Under the pieces are notes generated by a model. The model was not told the origin of the DNA, did no database searches, and saw only the letters and a program-made list of their open reading frames with translations. From contig JAJDYQ010000071.1 of NCBI GenBank assembly GCA_022825085.1, positions 1 to 41,945 on the forward strand: 41,945 nucleotides of DNA, read 5' to 3'. This DNA is from Gammaproteobacteria bacterium (GTDB lineage: Bacteria > Pseudomonadota > Gammaproteobacteria > JAJDYQ01). A program made the translations under genes and the position numbers. Shown here in pieces: positions 23,651 through 34,300 of the stretch (position 1 is its first letter; the number at the start of each line of letters is the position of its first letter).

Positions 23651-24874
23651 TCACTGCCTTGAAAGAACATGATCTATAAATTCAGAAATAGTCATCAGCC
23701 ATGATCGTTGTTCGGATGAGTAGGATTTATGCAGCTCTTCTGGCAAAACCAACTGCAATTCCTTGGATTCCATTTCATCAGTTTGATTTTTGCTGATTGC
23801 CGCCTCAAGAGTCAGAAGATGCTTCCTTTTTATTCGATCAGCTTCGGTCAATACTTGCCGCCATCTGTCTTTACAGGATGATTTAACACCTAGCATTGTA
23901 AGATCAATCTTGTTGAATTCAGGATCATGATACTTATCATGCCCCGGAAAGATAAAATCCGGTTTTGATCTATTTTCTGTTATCGGTGTTCTTGAATATC
24001 TGACTCCGCACTCCTGAAACAGAGCTTCAATATGATTCTCCAGCGCAAGCCCGGCACGGCTTTTTCTTCGATTTTGCGCAGAAAGTGAAAACGATATAAA
24101 GACATCTACATCATCATTAAAACCTTGTGCCAGTCTTTCGCCAATGATGTGCCTTTCCAGAGTGCGGAAGAGCATCTCCTCTCTTTCCATCCATGCCATT
24201 AATGCTGCGTCATGGCCCTCATGTGGCGTTATATCTGACAGTGTTGATCTGGCATAGTCAGAAAACACTTTTGTTGCAGGAAAGGCACCATTAAATTTTT
24301 TCAGCATATCATCGAGATATGTTTCTTCATCAATCTCTATATTTATGCCAATATTTTCAAGGATGAATCTTGTGGCAAATTCGATTCTGTCCTGCTCTGT
24401 CTCCAGCTCCCTCCGAACTGAAAATCGTGGGCAAGATAAATCAGAAAAACTAAACAGCCAGACAATTTGTTGTGCTATAGTTGTATCTGCCTCGGCGACT
24501 ATTGCCAATAGCGTATTGTCCGACTGCTTGGCGATTACCAGAATATCACCAGCATTGGCACGCTGAGATATGAGAGTGGTCGGAAAATACAGTCTGTACT
24601 CCCAGCGCATAATATGCCGCTCGGAGCGCGCTTTTTGCCGGGCATCATACCAAGTCAAGAAGCCATCTTCGGCTATTGGTTTATCATCATGATCTGTAAG
24701 ATAAAGAAACTTGGCTTTATATTTCTTCTTGTCTTCCGGCTCTCCGAGAATACTTCTTAACTCTTTAACACCGTTGAACTCATGTTGATTCGAGGCTAAA
24801 GTATCCGCCTCAACTGGACTCAATATTTTAATAGCAGCCCCATCAAAATATTGCGATAGATAGCCTTTTTTCAT
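23651..24874 (-). CDS. EcoRII-type type II restriction endonuclease
   Basis: 407 residues, EcoRII length. The N-terminal effector-binding domain (about 1-180) precedes the catalytic domain: NRRKSRAGLALENHIEALF, then KPDFIFPG (Asp306), GVKSSCKDRWRQVL (Lys331, Lys335) and KHLLTLEAAISKNQTDEM. The catalytic spacing matches a PD..K-type EcoRII site. EcoRII is a type IIE enzyme cutting before CCWGG and needing a second site as effector. It overlaps vsr by four bases (ATGA) and sits in the dcm-vsr-R operon. Codons are AT-rich relative to the core genes, suggesting transfer. Confidence 0.92.
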   Translation of the reverse strand: MKKGYLSQYFDGAAIKILSPVEADTLASNQHEFNGVKELRSILGEPEDKKKYKAKFLYLTDHDDKPIAEDGFLTWYDARQKARSERHIMRWEYRLYFPTTLISQRANAGDILVIAKQSDNTLLAIVAEADTTIAQQIVWLFSFSDLSCPRFSVRRELETEQDRIEFATRFILENIGINIEIDEETYLDDMLKKFNGAFPATKVFSDYARSTLSDITPHEGHDAALMAWMEREEMLFRTLERHIIGERLAQGFNDDVDVFISFSLSAQNRRKSRAGLALENHIEALFQECGVRYSRTPITENRSKPDFIFPGHDKYHDPEFNKIDLTMLGVKSSCKDRWRQVLTEADRIKRKHLLTLEAAISKNQTDEMESKELQLVLPEELHKSYSSEQRSWLMTISEFIDHVLSRQ

Positions 24875-25317
24875 TCGCCAATCTCCAATAGACGATCACT
24901 ACTTATAAGCCAGCCGGCTAATTTATCTACAACGGAAGCTATATCTTTTTTTGCTCCTTTTATAGCACACTCCCATACAATACAGACTCTCCAACCTGAT
25001 TTGTCAAGAGCATCCAATATCTTTTGATCGCGTTGATAATTTGCATTTATCTTTTTTTTCCAAAATTCAGGACGCGTTTTTGGCCATTTGAATAAATAAC
25101 ATTCATGTCGATGCCAAAAGCATCCATGAATGAATATAACAGCCTGATATTTTTTCAAAACAATATCTGGCCTGCCTGCAAGTTTCGCATCATGCAAACG
25201 GAATCGAAAGCCCCTTCTGTGCAGCTGGCCTCTAATGAGCAGCTCTGGCCTGGTATTCTTACCACCAATACCAGACATCATTCGCCTTCTGGTTTTTATA
25301 TCGACTACATCTGTCAT
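24871..25317 (-). CDS. vsr: Very short patch repair endonuclease
   Basis: 148 residues. All known Vsr marks are present: DIKTRRRMMSGIGGKNTRPE, GRPDIVL with Asp51, FIHGCFWHRHEC with His64, Phe67, Trp68 and His69, and the C-terminal GWRVCIVWECA. The numbering of Asp51, His64, Phe67, Trp68 and His69 matches E. coli Vsr. It nicks next to T:G mismatches produced when 5-methylcytosine deaminates in the Dcm site. It overlaps both neighbours by four bases, so methyltransferase, repair enzyme and restriction enzyme are made from one tightly coupled operon. Confidence 0.95.
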   Translation of the reverse strand: MTDVVDIKTRRRMMSGIGGKNTRPELLIRGQLHRRGFRFRLHDAKLAGRPDIVLKKYQAVIFIHGCFWHRHECYLFKWPKTRPEFWKKKINANYQRDQKILDALDKSGWRVCIVWECAIKGAKKDIASVVDKLAGWLISSDRLLEIGE

Positions 25318-26627
25318 GAAAACAAGGATACCTGCCCAATTCCCCCTTTTTCTTCGTTACACAAGGTTACCACATGAGGAATCATAATGCGGGCAACCTC
25401 CTGTATTACAGGTATAACGACGCTGTTGCCAAATTGTCGATAGGCTTGTGTATCACTGACCGGAATCTTGAAGCTATCGGAAAATCCCATCAGTCTTGCG
25501 CACTCCCTGGGAGTCAGTCGTCGTGGGCGTTTACGTTTGCCCTGAGACAAAAGGATCTCCGAACCGTCCTTGTAGTATCGCGCCGATAAGGTTCGGGTGA
25601 CGCTATCGCTGTTCACCAACCCATAACCAAAACCATTTCCCGCCTTTTTATGCTTTTCTGCATAGGCTTTAAGATAATCCCATAGGTGTGGGGTTAAAGT
25701 GTATTTGGCATTTACTTTTGCCATTTTCCCTGTTGTGTAGGGTGCCTCCGGGTGCTCGCTCCCATCTTGCGGGTGAAGGATAGCGGATAGCTTCACCTGA
25801 CCTTTTTCAGGAAGCTGGAGATCATCGAAGGAAAACTCTGTTTTATCCCTGAATCCTATTATCAGGATACGCTCTCGATGTTGTGGAACAAAATGTTGAC
25901 CATCAATCACCTTATAATGAACTTCATAACCCAGCTGCTCACGAAGCGTTTGCAAAATAACCCGAAAGGTATTACCTTTGTCATGCGACACAAGATTTCT
26001 TACGTTTTCCAGCAAAAATGCTTTTGGTTTTTTTTCTGCGATGATTCTGGCAACATCAAAAAACAATGTTCCTTGAGTCGTACATTCAAAGCCATGGGGA
26101 CGCCCCAAGGCATTCTTCTTTGAAACACCGGCAATACTGAATGGCTGGCAAGGAAATCCGGCTAATAACACTTCGTGATCCGGAATATCCTCTTCGTCAA
26201 CATTTGTTATATCGCCAACAAGCGTATGACTTGAAGATTCAGAGAAATTTTCCAGGTAGGTTTTCCTGGAAAATTTATTCCATTCGCTTGTAAAGACACA
26301 CTGCCCCCCGTGATGCTCAAAACCTGATCGAATACCTCCGATACCGGCAAAAAGATCGATGAACCTGAATTTAATGTCATCATTACCACTATCTACAAGA
26401 GGTAGTATGCGTTGACGAATGGCGTCCGAGAGATATGGAGGTGGGTCACTTTCCCCGACCTCCCATCTGCGCACCGTTCTAACATCAACCTCAAGAATTT
26501 CAGCCAGCTGTTTCTGGGTATAACGGTGTCTGGCTGTTCTCAACAACTCCAACGGATGGGTGTCGCACATGCAGGCAATCCTTAATAATTGATAATTGTG
26601 CTTAACAAGGGGTTTATTTGAGGCCAT
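25314..26627 (-). CDS. dcm: DNA cytosine-5 methyltransferase, Dcm/EcoRII type
   Basis: 437 residues. An N-terminal helix-turn-helix (RYTQKQLAEILEVDVRTVRRWEVGESDPP, about 35-62) probably autoregulates, as in M.EcoRII. Methyltransferase motifs in order: FIDLFAGIGGIRSGF (I, about 89-103), GFPCQPFSIAG (IV, Cys160), ENVRNLV (VI), QHRERILIIG (VIII), then the target-recognition region and RLTPRECARLMGF plus YRQFGNSVVIPV (IX/X). It is expected to methylate the inner C of CCWGG and protect against the EcoRII-type enzyme. First gene of the minus-strand operon; start at 26627. Confidence 0.93.
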   Translation of the reverse strand: MASNKPLVKHNYQLLRIACMCDTHPLELLRTARHRYTQKQLAEILEVDVRTVRRWEVGESDPPPYLSDAIRQRILPLVDSGNDDIKFRFIDLFAGIGGIRSGFEHHGGQCVFTSEWNKFSRKTYLENFSESSSHTLVGDITNVDEEDIPDHEVLLAGFPCQPFSIAGVSKKNALGRPHGFECTTQGTLFFDVARIIAEKKPKAFLLENVRNLVSHDKGNTFRVILQTLREQLGYEVHYKVIDGQHFVPQHRERILIIGFRDKTEFSFDDLQLPEKGQVKLSAILHPQDGSEHPEAPYTTGKMAKVNAKYTLTPHLWDYLKAYAEKHKKAGNGFGYGLVNSDSVTRTLSARYYKDGSEILLSQGKRKRPRRLTPRECARLMGFSDSFKIPVSDTQAYRQFGNSVVIPVIQEVARIMIPHVVTLCNEEKGGIGQVSLFS

Positions 26628-26674
26628 TATGTCTTCTTTTTGTCCCCCGGTAAAATATTTTTTATTTTTTTATT

Positions 26675-26686
26675 CTAACGCCTAAC
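26675..26686. other. Tandem attC-type core sequences at the right edge of region A
   Basis: CTAACGCCTAAC; on the minus strand this reads GTTAGGCGTTAG, two overlapping GTTRRRY-type cores, 48 bases upstream of the dcm start. It lies at the junction between the restriction-modification operon and the pepN promoter region. No complete attC is recognisable, so it may be a scar of cassette insertion or chance. Confidence 0.3.
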
Positions 26687-26783
26687 GCGGAACTACAGAA
26701 AACCCGAATTAAATCAGCGCTTCCCTGATTCTTGAGCAGTTCTCTATAATGGCTGGCTGAAGCCAAACACTGGAAACCAGAAA

Positions 26784-29459
26784 ATGCCTGATGCCAACAC
26801 TGCCGAAACAGCCGTTCCCGGCACCGTATATCTGAAGGATTATCAGCCGCCTGCATGGTGGGTGGATGCCGTTGACCTGAAATTCGTGCTGGACAGTCAT
26901 GCGACTGAAGTGACATCCACCCTGACAGTCCGTCGTAATCCGGAAGCGAAAAAGCAGGCATTAAAGCTGGACTGCGAGGAGCTGGTGCTGAAGGCCATCT
27001 CGCTGAATGGTCAGCCGCTGGACGAATCCCGGTATCAACTGACAGACTCTTGCCTGACCATGGAGGATATTCCAGATGAATGCGAGATTACCTCGGTCGT
27101 CAGCGTCAGCCCTGCCAGCAATACCTCTTTGATGGGTCTGTATCAATCCGGAGGAAACTTCTGTACCCAGTGCGAGGCCGAGGGCTTTCGCAAGATCACC
27201 TTTTTCCCGGATCGCCCGGACATACTGTCTATCTACACAGTCACCATACTGGCCGACCGGATGAAATACCCGGTACTGCTGTCTAACGGCAACCCGCAGC
27301 AATCCGGGGACGCCGAACCCGACAACGAAGGTCATGCCCGCCACTATGCCGTCTGGCATGACCCCCACCCAAAACCCTGCTACCTGTTTGCCCTGGTCGC
27401 AGGCGATCTGGCCTGCCTGCACGACGAATTGACAACCACATCCGGCCGGCATATCGGCCTGAATATCTACGTTGAACCGCACAATGCCGACAAATGCGAA
27501 CATGCCATGCGCTCAATCATCAACGCCATGCGCTGGGATGAACAGATCTATGGCCGGGAATATGATCTGGATGTCTTTAATATCGTGGCCGTTGATGACT
27601 TCAACATGGGTGCCATGGAGAACAAGGGGCTCAATATCTTCAATTCCAAATACATACTGGCCCGTCCCGATACAGCGACCGATGCCGATTACCAGAATAT
27701 AGAAGGCGTCATTGGTCACGAATATTTCCATAACTGGTCCGGCAATCGTGTGACCTGTCGTGACTGGTTTCAACTCAGTCTCAAAGAAGGTTTTACGGTT
27801 TTTCGTGATCAGGAATTTTCTGCCGACATGAGTGCCCGCGGCATCAAGCGCATCCAGGATGTCAACATACTCCGCACCCACCAGTTCAGAGAAGATGCCG
27901 GCCCGATGGCCCACCCTGTCCGTCCTGACCACTATGCGGAAATCAATAACTTTTACACCCTGACGATATACAACAAGGGTGCCGAGGTCGTGCGTATGAT
28001 TTACAACCTGCTTGGCCCCGAAATATTCCGCAAGGGTACCGACCTGTACTTCTCACGACATGACGGACAGGCAGTGACCACAGACGATTTCATTCGTGCC
28101 ATGGAAGACGCCAGTGACCATGATCTGAAACAATTCAGGCGATGGTACTCCACTGCCGGCACACCGGAACTGACCGTGACAGAAAGCCATGATGCCGACA
28201 GGCAGGAATACACCCTGAGCATTGAACAGACAATACCGGATACTCCGGGCCAACAGGACAAGGCCGCTCTGCATATCCCCCTGCGCATGGGGCTGCTGTC
28301 CGGCGCGGGAGACGCGATACCACTGACGCTGAAAAATGCAGACAACGAAACCGATACATCGCATGTACTGCATGTCAGGCAAAAAATGGAGACATTCACT
28401 TTTACCCGCATTTCGGAAAAACCAACTGCCTCCCTTCTGCGTGGCTTTTCTGCACCGGTAAAGCTCAAAATGGAACGATCCATCCATGAACTATGCTTTT
28501 TAATGGCGCATGACAACGATGAATTCAACCGCTGGGATGCAGCGCAAACACTGGCTGTCCGGCTAATGGTGCCACAATTCAACCACGACACGATTACAGT
28601 AGAACCTGCCTTTATTGAAGCCCTGCGCCATATACTGATCAATCAGGAACTGAAACCGGCACTGGTTGCAGAAATTTTCCGACTACCCGCGGAAGGACTG
28701 CTTGCTGACGAGCGTCCATCAGCAGAACCGGATCGAATTTATCGAGTCAGAAAAGCCTTCTGCGTAGCCATTGCAACGCAACTACACAACGAACTGATCG
28801 ACCGGTATAACGCTCTCACCCAACCCGGCGACTACGCCATCGAGCCGGATAAAATGGGGCAGCGAGCACTGCGCAATACCTGCCTTGGCTACCTGATGTC
28901 CCCGCCCCGCGATCAAATCAGCGAAGAAATCATGTCAATCTGTGTCGGACAATTCCGGCAGGGCAATAACATGACAGATACCATCGCCGCACTGGCCTGT
29001 TTAAACAACGTAGATGATCCGGTGCGCGAAACCTCGTTAAACAGCTTTTATGACCGCTGGCAGGACGAAGCCCTGGTCATGGACAAATGGTTTTCGATAC
29101 AAGCCATCAGCGAGCTGCCGGGCACACTGGACCAAGTCAAAACACTCACCCGGCACCCTGCATTTAACCTCAAAAACCCCAATAAAGTACGCGCCCTGAT
29201 CGGTGCCTTCGCCGGTGGCAATCCCCAACATTTTCATGCCGGTGACGGCAGTGGTTACGAATTTATTGCGGAACAGATCATGACGCTGGACCCACTGAAT
29301 CCACAGATTGCCGCGCGGCTGACCAGCACTTTCAGTCGCTGGAAGCAATACAACAAACCGCGCCAACAACTCATGCAGGAACAGCTAAACAAAATTCTGA
29401 AAACGGAAGGTCTTTCCAGAGATGTACTTGAAATAGCGTCCCGCTCCCTGAATAGCTGA
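26784..29459 (+). CDS. pepN: Aminopeptidase N
   Basis: 891 residues, M1 metallopeptidase of PepN length. The substrate-binding GAMEN motif is seen in DDFNMGAMENKGLNIFN (about 275-290), and the zinc site is HEYFHNWSGNRVTCRDWFQLSLKEG, i.e. HExxH plus a Glu 18 residues later. An N-terminal beta-domain begins LKDYQPPAWWVDAVDLKF; the C-terminal part is the helical PepN domain (DUF3458 type). It removes N-terminal residues from peptides in the cytoplasm. Intact; it marks the return to core genome after accessory region A. Confidence 0.96.
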   Translation: MPDANTAETAVPGTVYLKDYQPPAWWVDAVDLKFVLDSHATEVTSTLTVRRNPEAKKQALKLDCEELVLKAISLNGQPLDESRYQLTDSCLTMEDIPDECEITSVVSVSPASNTSLMGLYQSGGNFCTQCEAEGFRKITFFPDRPDILSIYTVTILADRMKYPVLLSNGNPQQSGDAEPDNEGHARHYAVWHDPHPKPCYLFALVAGDLACLHDELTTTSGRHIGLNIYVEPHNADKCEHAMRSIINAMRWDEQIYGREYDLDVFNIVAVDDFNMGAMENKGLNIFNSKYILARPDTATDADYQNIEGVIGHEYFHNWSGNRVTCRDWFQLSLKEGFTVFRDQEFSADMSARGIKRIQDVNILRTHQFREDAGPMAHPVRPDHYAEINNFYTLTIYNKGAEVVRMIYNLLGPEIFRKGTDLYFSRHDGQAVTTDDFIRAMEDASDHDLKQFRRWYSTAGTPELTVTESHDADRQEYTLSIEQTIPDTPGQQDKAALHIPLRMGLLSGAGDAIPLTLKNADNETDTSHVLHVRQKMETFTFTRISEKPTASLLRGFSAPVKLKMERSIHELCFLMAHDNDEFNRWDAAQTLAVRLMVPQFNHDTITVEPAFIEALRHILINQELKPALVAEIFRLPAEGLLADERPSAEPDRIYRVRKAFCVAIATQLHNELIDRYNALTQPGDYAIEPDKMGQRALRNTCLGYLMSPPRDQISEEIMSICVGQFRQGNNMTDTIAALACLNNVDDPVRETSLNSFYDRWQDEALVMDKWFSIQAISELPGTLDQVKTLTRHPAFNLKNPNKVRALIGAFAGGNPQHFHAGDGSGYEFIAEQIMTLDPLNPQIAARLTSTFSRWKQYNKPRQQLMQEQLNKILKTEGLSRDVLEIASRSLNS

Positions 29460-29864
29460 GACGAACCTGAATCCGGTGAAAGCATGGCTCCAGAAATAAG
29501 ACCCGGACAGCCTTTCCATCATATCCGGTGACCAACACAGGCTAACTGGGTGCATTTTGAGATGCCCCCCCCGATATCAGGCCACATATCACTTGAACCT
29601 GTCATGCAGATGCGCTATCATCCATAAACGGTGCCATATTCCTCTCAGGCATTCGTGCGGGCTGCTGACATATCGATTTACCGTACAGAAAGCAGCTTTG
29701 GGTGCCTCCTGCGGAAGCCCTGATGTATCTGGAGCTTTTGCGATACGGGAATATATCGCCACGATCAATGTCAGCAAGCCATTGATTTCGAGAAACACAC
29801 TCTGGCAAGTCCGGAATGGACATGCTCAGAGTGACCTTAAGTCAAACATTCAAGGAGAAGTACG
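29460..29864. other. pepN-glnA intergenic region
   Basis: 405 bases without a recognisable gene. A C8 run lies at 29565-29572. The AAGGAG ribosome-binding site of glnA sits at its right end. I looked for a sigma-54 promoter (GG-N10-GC) and NtrC sites and saw none that is convincing. Confidence 0.5.
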
Positions 29865-31271
29865 ATGTCAACTGATGTTATGAACATGATAAAAGATCAG
29901 GATGCCAAATTTGTTGATCTGCGTTTTTGCGACACCCTGGGCAAGGAACAACACGTTACCGTGCCCGCCCACACCATCGACGAAGACTTCTTCACAGAAG
30001 GCAAAATGTTTGATGGCTCATCCATTGCCGGCTGGAAAGGCATTAATGAATCAGACATGATCCTGATGCCCGAACCGGAAACAGCCGTCATGGACCCGTT
30101 TGCAGAGGAAGCCTCCCTGATCATTCGCTGCGACATTCTGGAACCCTCCACCATGGAAGGCTACGGTCGTGACCCGCGCTCCGTCGCCAAACGTGCCGAA
30201 GCCTACCTGCAATCGACCGGCATCGGAGACGCAGCCTTCTTCGGCCCCGAACCTGAATTTTTTGTATTCGACGATGTCCGCTGGGGAGCCAATATGGGCG
30301 GCTCATTCGTCAAGGTTGACTCCGAAGAAGCCGAATGGAACTCCGAACGATTCTACGAAGACGGCAACATCGGTCATCGCCCCGGCGTCAAAGGCGGCTA
30401 CTTCCCGGTTCCCCCGGTTGACTCACTGCACGACATGCGGGCCGCCATGTGTCTGGTCATGGAAGAAATGGGCATCGTCACCGAAGTGCATCACCACGAA
30501 GTCGCAACTGCCGGTCAATGTGAAATCGGCACCCGATTCAATACTCTGGTACATCGCGCCGACCAGATACTGATACAAAAATACGTGACCCACAATGTCG
30601 CCCACTCCTACGGCAAAACCGCCACCTTTATGCCCAAACCACTGGTTGGCGACAACGGTTCCGGGATGCACGTCCACCAGTCCATCTCACGGAATGGAGA
30701 AAACATCTTCGCCGGCGACAAATACGGTGGCCTGTCTCAGGAAGCCATGTGGTATATCGGCGGCATCTTCAAACATGCCCGTGCGATTAACGCCTTTGCC
30801 AACGGCACCACCAACAGCTACAAACGGCTGGTGCCGGGTTTCGAAGCCCCCGTGCTGCTGGCCTACTCCGCCCGCAACCGCTCCGCCTCGGTCCGTATCC
30901 CATGGGTCGCCAACCAGAAGGCGCGTCGTATTGAACTGCGCTTTCCCGACTCCGTAGGCAACCCCTACCTGACATTCGTCTCCATGATGATGGCCGGCCT
31001 GGACGGCATCCAGAATCAGATCGATCCCGGTGCCCCCGCCGACAAAGACCTGTACGACCTGCCACCGGAAGAAGAAAAGAAAATCCCCACCGTAGCGCAC
31101 TCCCTGGATCAGGCCCTGGAAGCACTGGACACAGACCGGGACTTCCTGAAAGCCGGAAACGTGATGACCGACGACCTGATCGATGCCTATATCGAACTGA
31201 AAATGGAAGAAGTCACCCGTATGCGCATGACGACACACCCAATTGAGTTTGATATGTATTACAGCAACTAA
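29865..31271 (+). CDS. glnA: Glutamine synthetase, type I
   Basis: 468 residues, the standard GSI-beta size. Signatures: [31 protein letters not shown] (metal site), [23 protein letters not shown] (glutamate/ammonia site), the nucleotide-binding [24 protein letters not shown], and the adenylylation tyrosine in DLYDLPPEE. The last feature shows the enzyme can be switched off by GlnE-type adenylylation. It forms a dodecamer that makes glutamine from glutamate and ammonia. AAGGAG lies eight bases before the ATG. A hairpin follows at 31288-31328. Confidence 0.97.
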   Translation: MSTDVMNMIKDQDAKFVDLRFCDTLGKEQHVTVPAHTIDEDFFTEGKMFDGSSIAGWKGINESDMILMPEPETAVMDPFAEEASLIIRCDILEPSTMEGYGRDPRSVAKRAEAYLQSTGIGDAAFFGPEPEFFVFDDVRWGANMGGSFVKVDSEEAEWNSERFYEDGNIGHRPGVKGGYFPVPPVDSLHDMRAAMCLVMEEMGIVTEVHHHEVATAGQCEIGTRFNTLVHRADQILIQKYVTHNVAHSYGKTATFMPKPLVGDNGSGMHVHQSISRNGENIFAGDKYGGLSQEAMWYIGGIFKHARAINAFANGTTNSYKRLVPGFEAPVLLAYSARNRSASVRIPWVANQKARRIELRFPDSVGNPYLTFVSMMMAGLDGIQNQIDPGAPADKDLYDLPPEEEKKIPTVAHSLDQALEALDTDRDFLKAGNVMTDDLIDAYIELKMEEVTRMRMTTHPIEFDMYYSN

Positions 31272-31287
31272 TCTCAAACCCCAATGA

Positions 31288-31328
31288 GGGAAGCCCGGCG
31301 GAGACCCAAACCCTCCGCCCGGCTTCCC
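31288..31328. terminator. Hairpin terminator after glnA
   Basis: GGGAAGCCCGGCGGAG (31288-31303) and CTCCGCCCGGCTTCCC (31313-31328) pair over 16 positions with one central mismatch around a nine-base loop. It starts 16 bases after the glnA stop. The following bases are not T-rich, so termination may be partial. The type III mod gene starts just downstream. Confidence 0.65.
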
Positions 31329-31382
31329 CCGCTTTCTGATGGTTCTGCTCAATCAGGAACAACAGACACGAAGAAATCCGGT

Positions 31383-34300
31383 ATGGCAGGCAATGGAAAA
31401 TCAGGCAATGGCAAAAGCAATAGTCCTGCCGGGCGCGGTTCGCTAAAACTCACCGACAACGAAAAGCGCGATATTCTGCGATACCTGGAAGCGGACAAAC
31501 CGCTGCCGGACAAATACCGCTTTCTGCTGTTCGATGAAAAACGCGAGGTGGAACTGGTCTGGAATGGCAAGAGCAGCGAAGTATGCAACATCGTACTGCC
31601 GTTCCAGACCATTGAACAGGTGGACGAACCGCGGGCCGAGAAGCCGGAACAGGCGGCACTGCAATCCGATCTGTTCACCATGGACAACCGGGGACGCCAA
31701 CTCAGGGGCTGGACCAACAAACTGATCTGGGGCGACAACAAACTCATTCTGTCCTCCCTCAAAAACGGCCCGCTGCGTGAGGAAATCGAAAAACAGGGCG
31801 GCCTGAAGCTGATCTATATTGACCCGCCGTTCGATGTGGGTGCTGATTTTTCAATGGATATTGAAGTTGGCGGGACCCCCCCTGTATCCCCCCTTGTCAG
31901 GGGGGAGAAAAACAGCTCTCTCCATGACAGGAAAGCACAAAATAATTCCCCCCCTGACAAGGAGGCACAAAGTAATTCTCCCCCTGACAAGGGGGAGTTA
32001 GAGGGGGTTAATAATTCTCCCCCTGACAAGGAAACACAAAATAATCCTCCCCCTGATAAGGGGGAGTCAGAGGGGGTTAGACAAACCGAAACCTTCACCA
32101 AAAAACCCAACATCCTCGAAGAAATCGCCTACCGCGACACCTGGGGCAAAGGCGCAGACTCCTTTATCGCCATGATCTACGAGCGGCTGATTTTAATGCG
32201 CGATTTACTGGCAGAAGATGGGAGCATTTATGTGCATTGTGATTGGCGGGTAAATAGTTATATTCGTTTGGCGTTGGATGAAGTCTTTGGGAAAGATAAC
32301 CATCGAAATGAGATTGTCTGGCACTATCAAAGTGGTGGACGTCAGGAAAGACTATTTTCACGCAAGCATGACAGCATTTATCTTTATACTAACAGCAAGA
32401 ACTGGATATTTAATGCCGATGCAGTTGGCATACCCAGGGGTGAAAAAAAGCGCAATAACATGAAGCGCGGACAAGATCTTGATGGGCGAAAATATTGGAG
32501 CATCAAGTCGGCAGGAAAAATCTATAAGTATTACGATGATGAAAAGGTAACGCCTGCTGATGTCTGGACCGATATAAGTCATATCCAGCAGAAAGATCCA
32601 CAACGGGTTGGCTATCCGACGCAAAAACATGAAAAGATCCTCGAACGCATCATCAAAGCCTCCTCCAACGAAGGCGATCTGGTCGCCGATTTTTTCTGTG
32701 GTTCCGGCACCACGGCCGCCGTCGCGGAAAAGCTGGGTCGCAAGTGGATCGCCACCGACCTGGGTAAGTTCGCCATCCACACCACCCGCAAGCGCCTGAT
32801 TGGCGTGCAGCGCCAGTTAAAAGATGAAGGTCGGGATTACCGTGCCTTCGAGATTCTTAATCTGGGCCGGTATGAGCGCCAGCATTTTATCGGTGTAACC
32901 CCCCAACCCCCCTTATCAGGGGGGCATAATAGCTTTTCCTCTGAGTCAGGGGAGCATAGTGACTCTTCACTTGAGTCAGGGAGGCATAATGGCTCCTCCC
33001 TTGAGTCAAAGGGACAGAATAGCCCTGCTCTTGATAAAAGAGAGCAAAATAATTCTCTCCCAGAAAAAGGAGCACAAAATAATTCTCTCCCTGACAAGGA
33101 GGTACAAAGTAATTCTCTCCCTGACAAGGAGGCACAAAGTAATTCTCCCCCTGACAAGGGGGAGTTAGAGGGGGTTCGTGAAAAAATCGCACGAAAACAA
33201 CAGGAAGAAAAAGAAGCCGCATTCCTCGAACTGATCCTGCGTGCCTACCGGGCCGAAAAAGTAGAACAATTCGAGTGCTTTCATGGCAAACGCGCCGGGC
33301 GGCTGGTGGCAGTGGGGCCTGTGAATCTGCCGGTGACCCGGTTGTTTATCGAAGAGGTTATCCGGGAGTGCCGCAAGAAGCACATCACCCGGGTCGATAT
33401 CCTTGGTTTCGAGTTTGAAATGGGGCTGTTCCCCAACGCACTGGACGATGCCCGATCAAAGGGTATCGATATTTCCCCGAAATACATCCCCGCCGATGTG
33501 TTCGACAAACGGGCAGTGGAGAAAAATCAGGTGGTATTCCATGACGTTTCCTTCATCGAGGTCAAGCCACACATTTATTACCCCCCTGACAAGGGGGGCA
33601 AGGGGGGTTACATCCCTTACGACTCCTCCCTCAAGGAAAAAGCCCGCGAAAACAGAAAGAATCCAACGCCCGCCGAGAAAAAACTGTGGTTTGAGGTTTT
33701 GCAGGGCCAGCGCCTTGGCGATTTGAAATTTACCCGGCAGAAACCGCTGGACAAGTACATTGTTGATTTTTATTGTGCCGAATTGATGCTGGCCATTGAA
33801 ATTGACGGTGATTCCCATGCCGAACAGGCAGATTACGATGAAACAAGAACAAAAAAGCTGAATCATTTGGGCATTACTGTCCTGCGTTATACCAATCGGG
33901 ATATCCTGAATAATCTGGAGGGTGTGCATTCTGATCTTGCTGCCTGGATTGCTCAAAGGGAGCCTCCTCAATCCCTAACCCCCCTTAATCCCCCCTTGTC
34001 AGGGGGGAAATCGAAGGGACTTCCAACGCTGGCAGTGGAGCTGACCGATTTTTCGGTGTTTTATTCACAGGATTCCGGTGCCGAGGCCAGCCTGAAAAAG
34101 AAAGGCAGCAGGATCGTGGTGGAGCATGGCCAGATCGTGAAGGTCAGTGCCAACAAGGACGGCGTGATCACCCGCGATCTACTGACCCGGCAATGGACCG
34201 ACTGGATCGATTACTGGAGCGTGGACTTCGACTTTGAGAGCAAGCGCGAAATCATCCGGGTGCAGGACCCGGAGACCGGCGAAACCCGGCAACAGTGGAC

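Noticed and set aside
20139..26780. Full mobile integron or prophage
   Set aside because: There is no integrase, no phage structural gene and no intact transposase; only short attC-like cores support the cassette idea, so it is kept as a tentative finding.
29460..29864. Sigma-54/NtrC promoter for glnA
   Set aside because: No GG-N10-GC pair with the right context was found; GGTGCATTTTGAGATGC near 29549 is too far from the NtrC consensus.
29557..29883. 108-codon frame upstream of glnA
   Set aside because: Runs into glnA in another frame, has no ribosome-binding site and no recognisable protein features.
31876..33176. Possible CRISPR array (about 30-base repeats)
   Set aside because: Repeats are palindromic and tandem with almost no unique spacers, lie in frame within a coding gene, and no cas genes are present.
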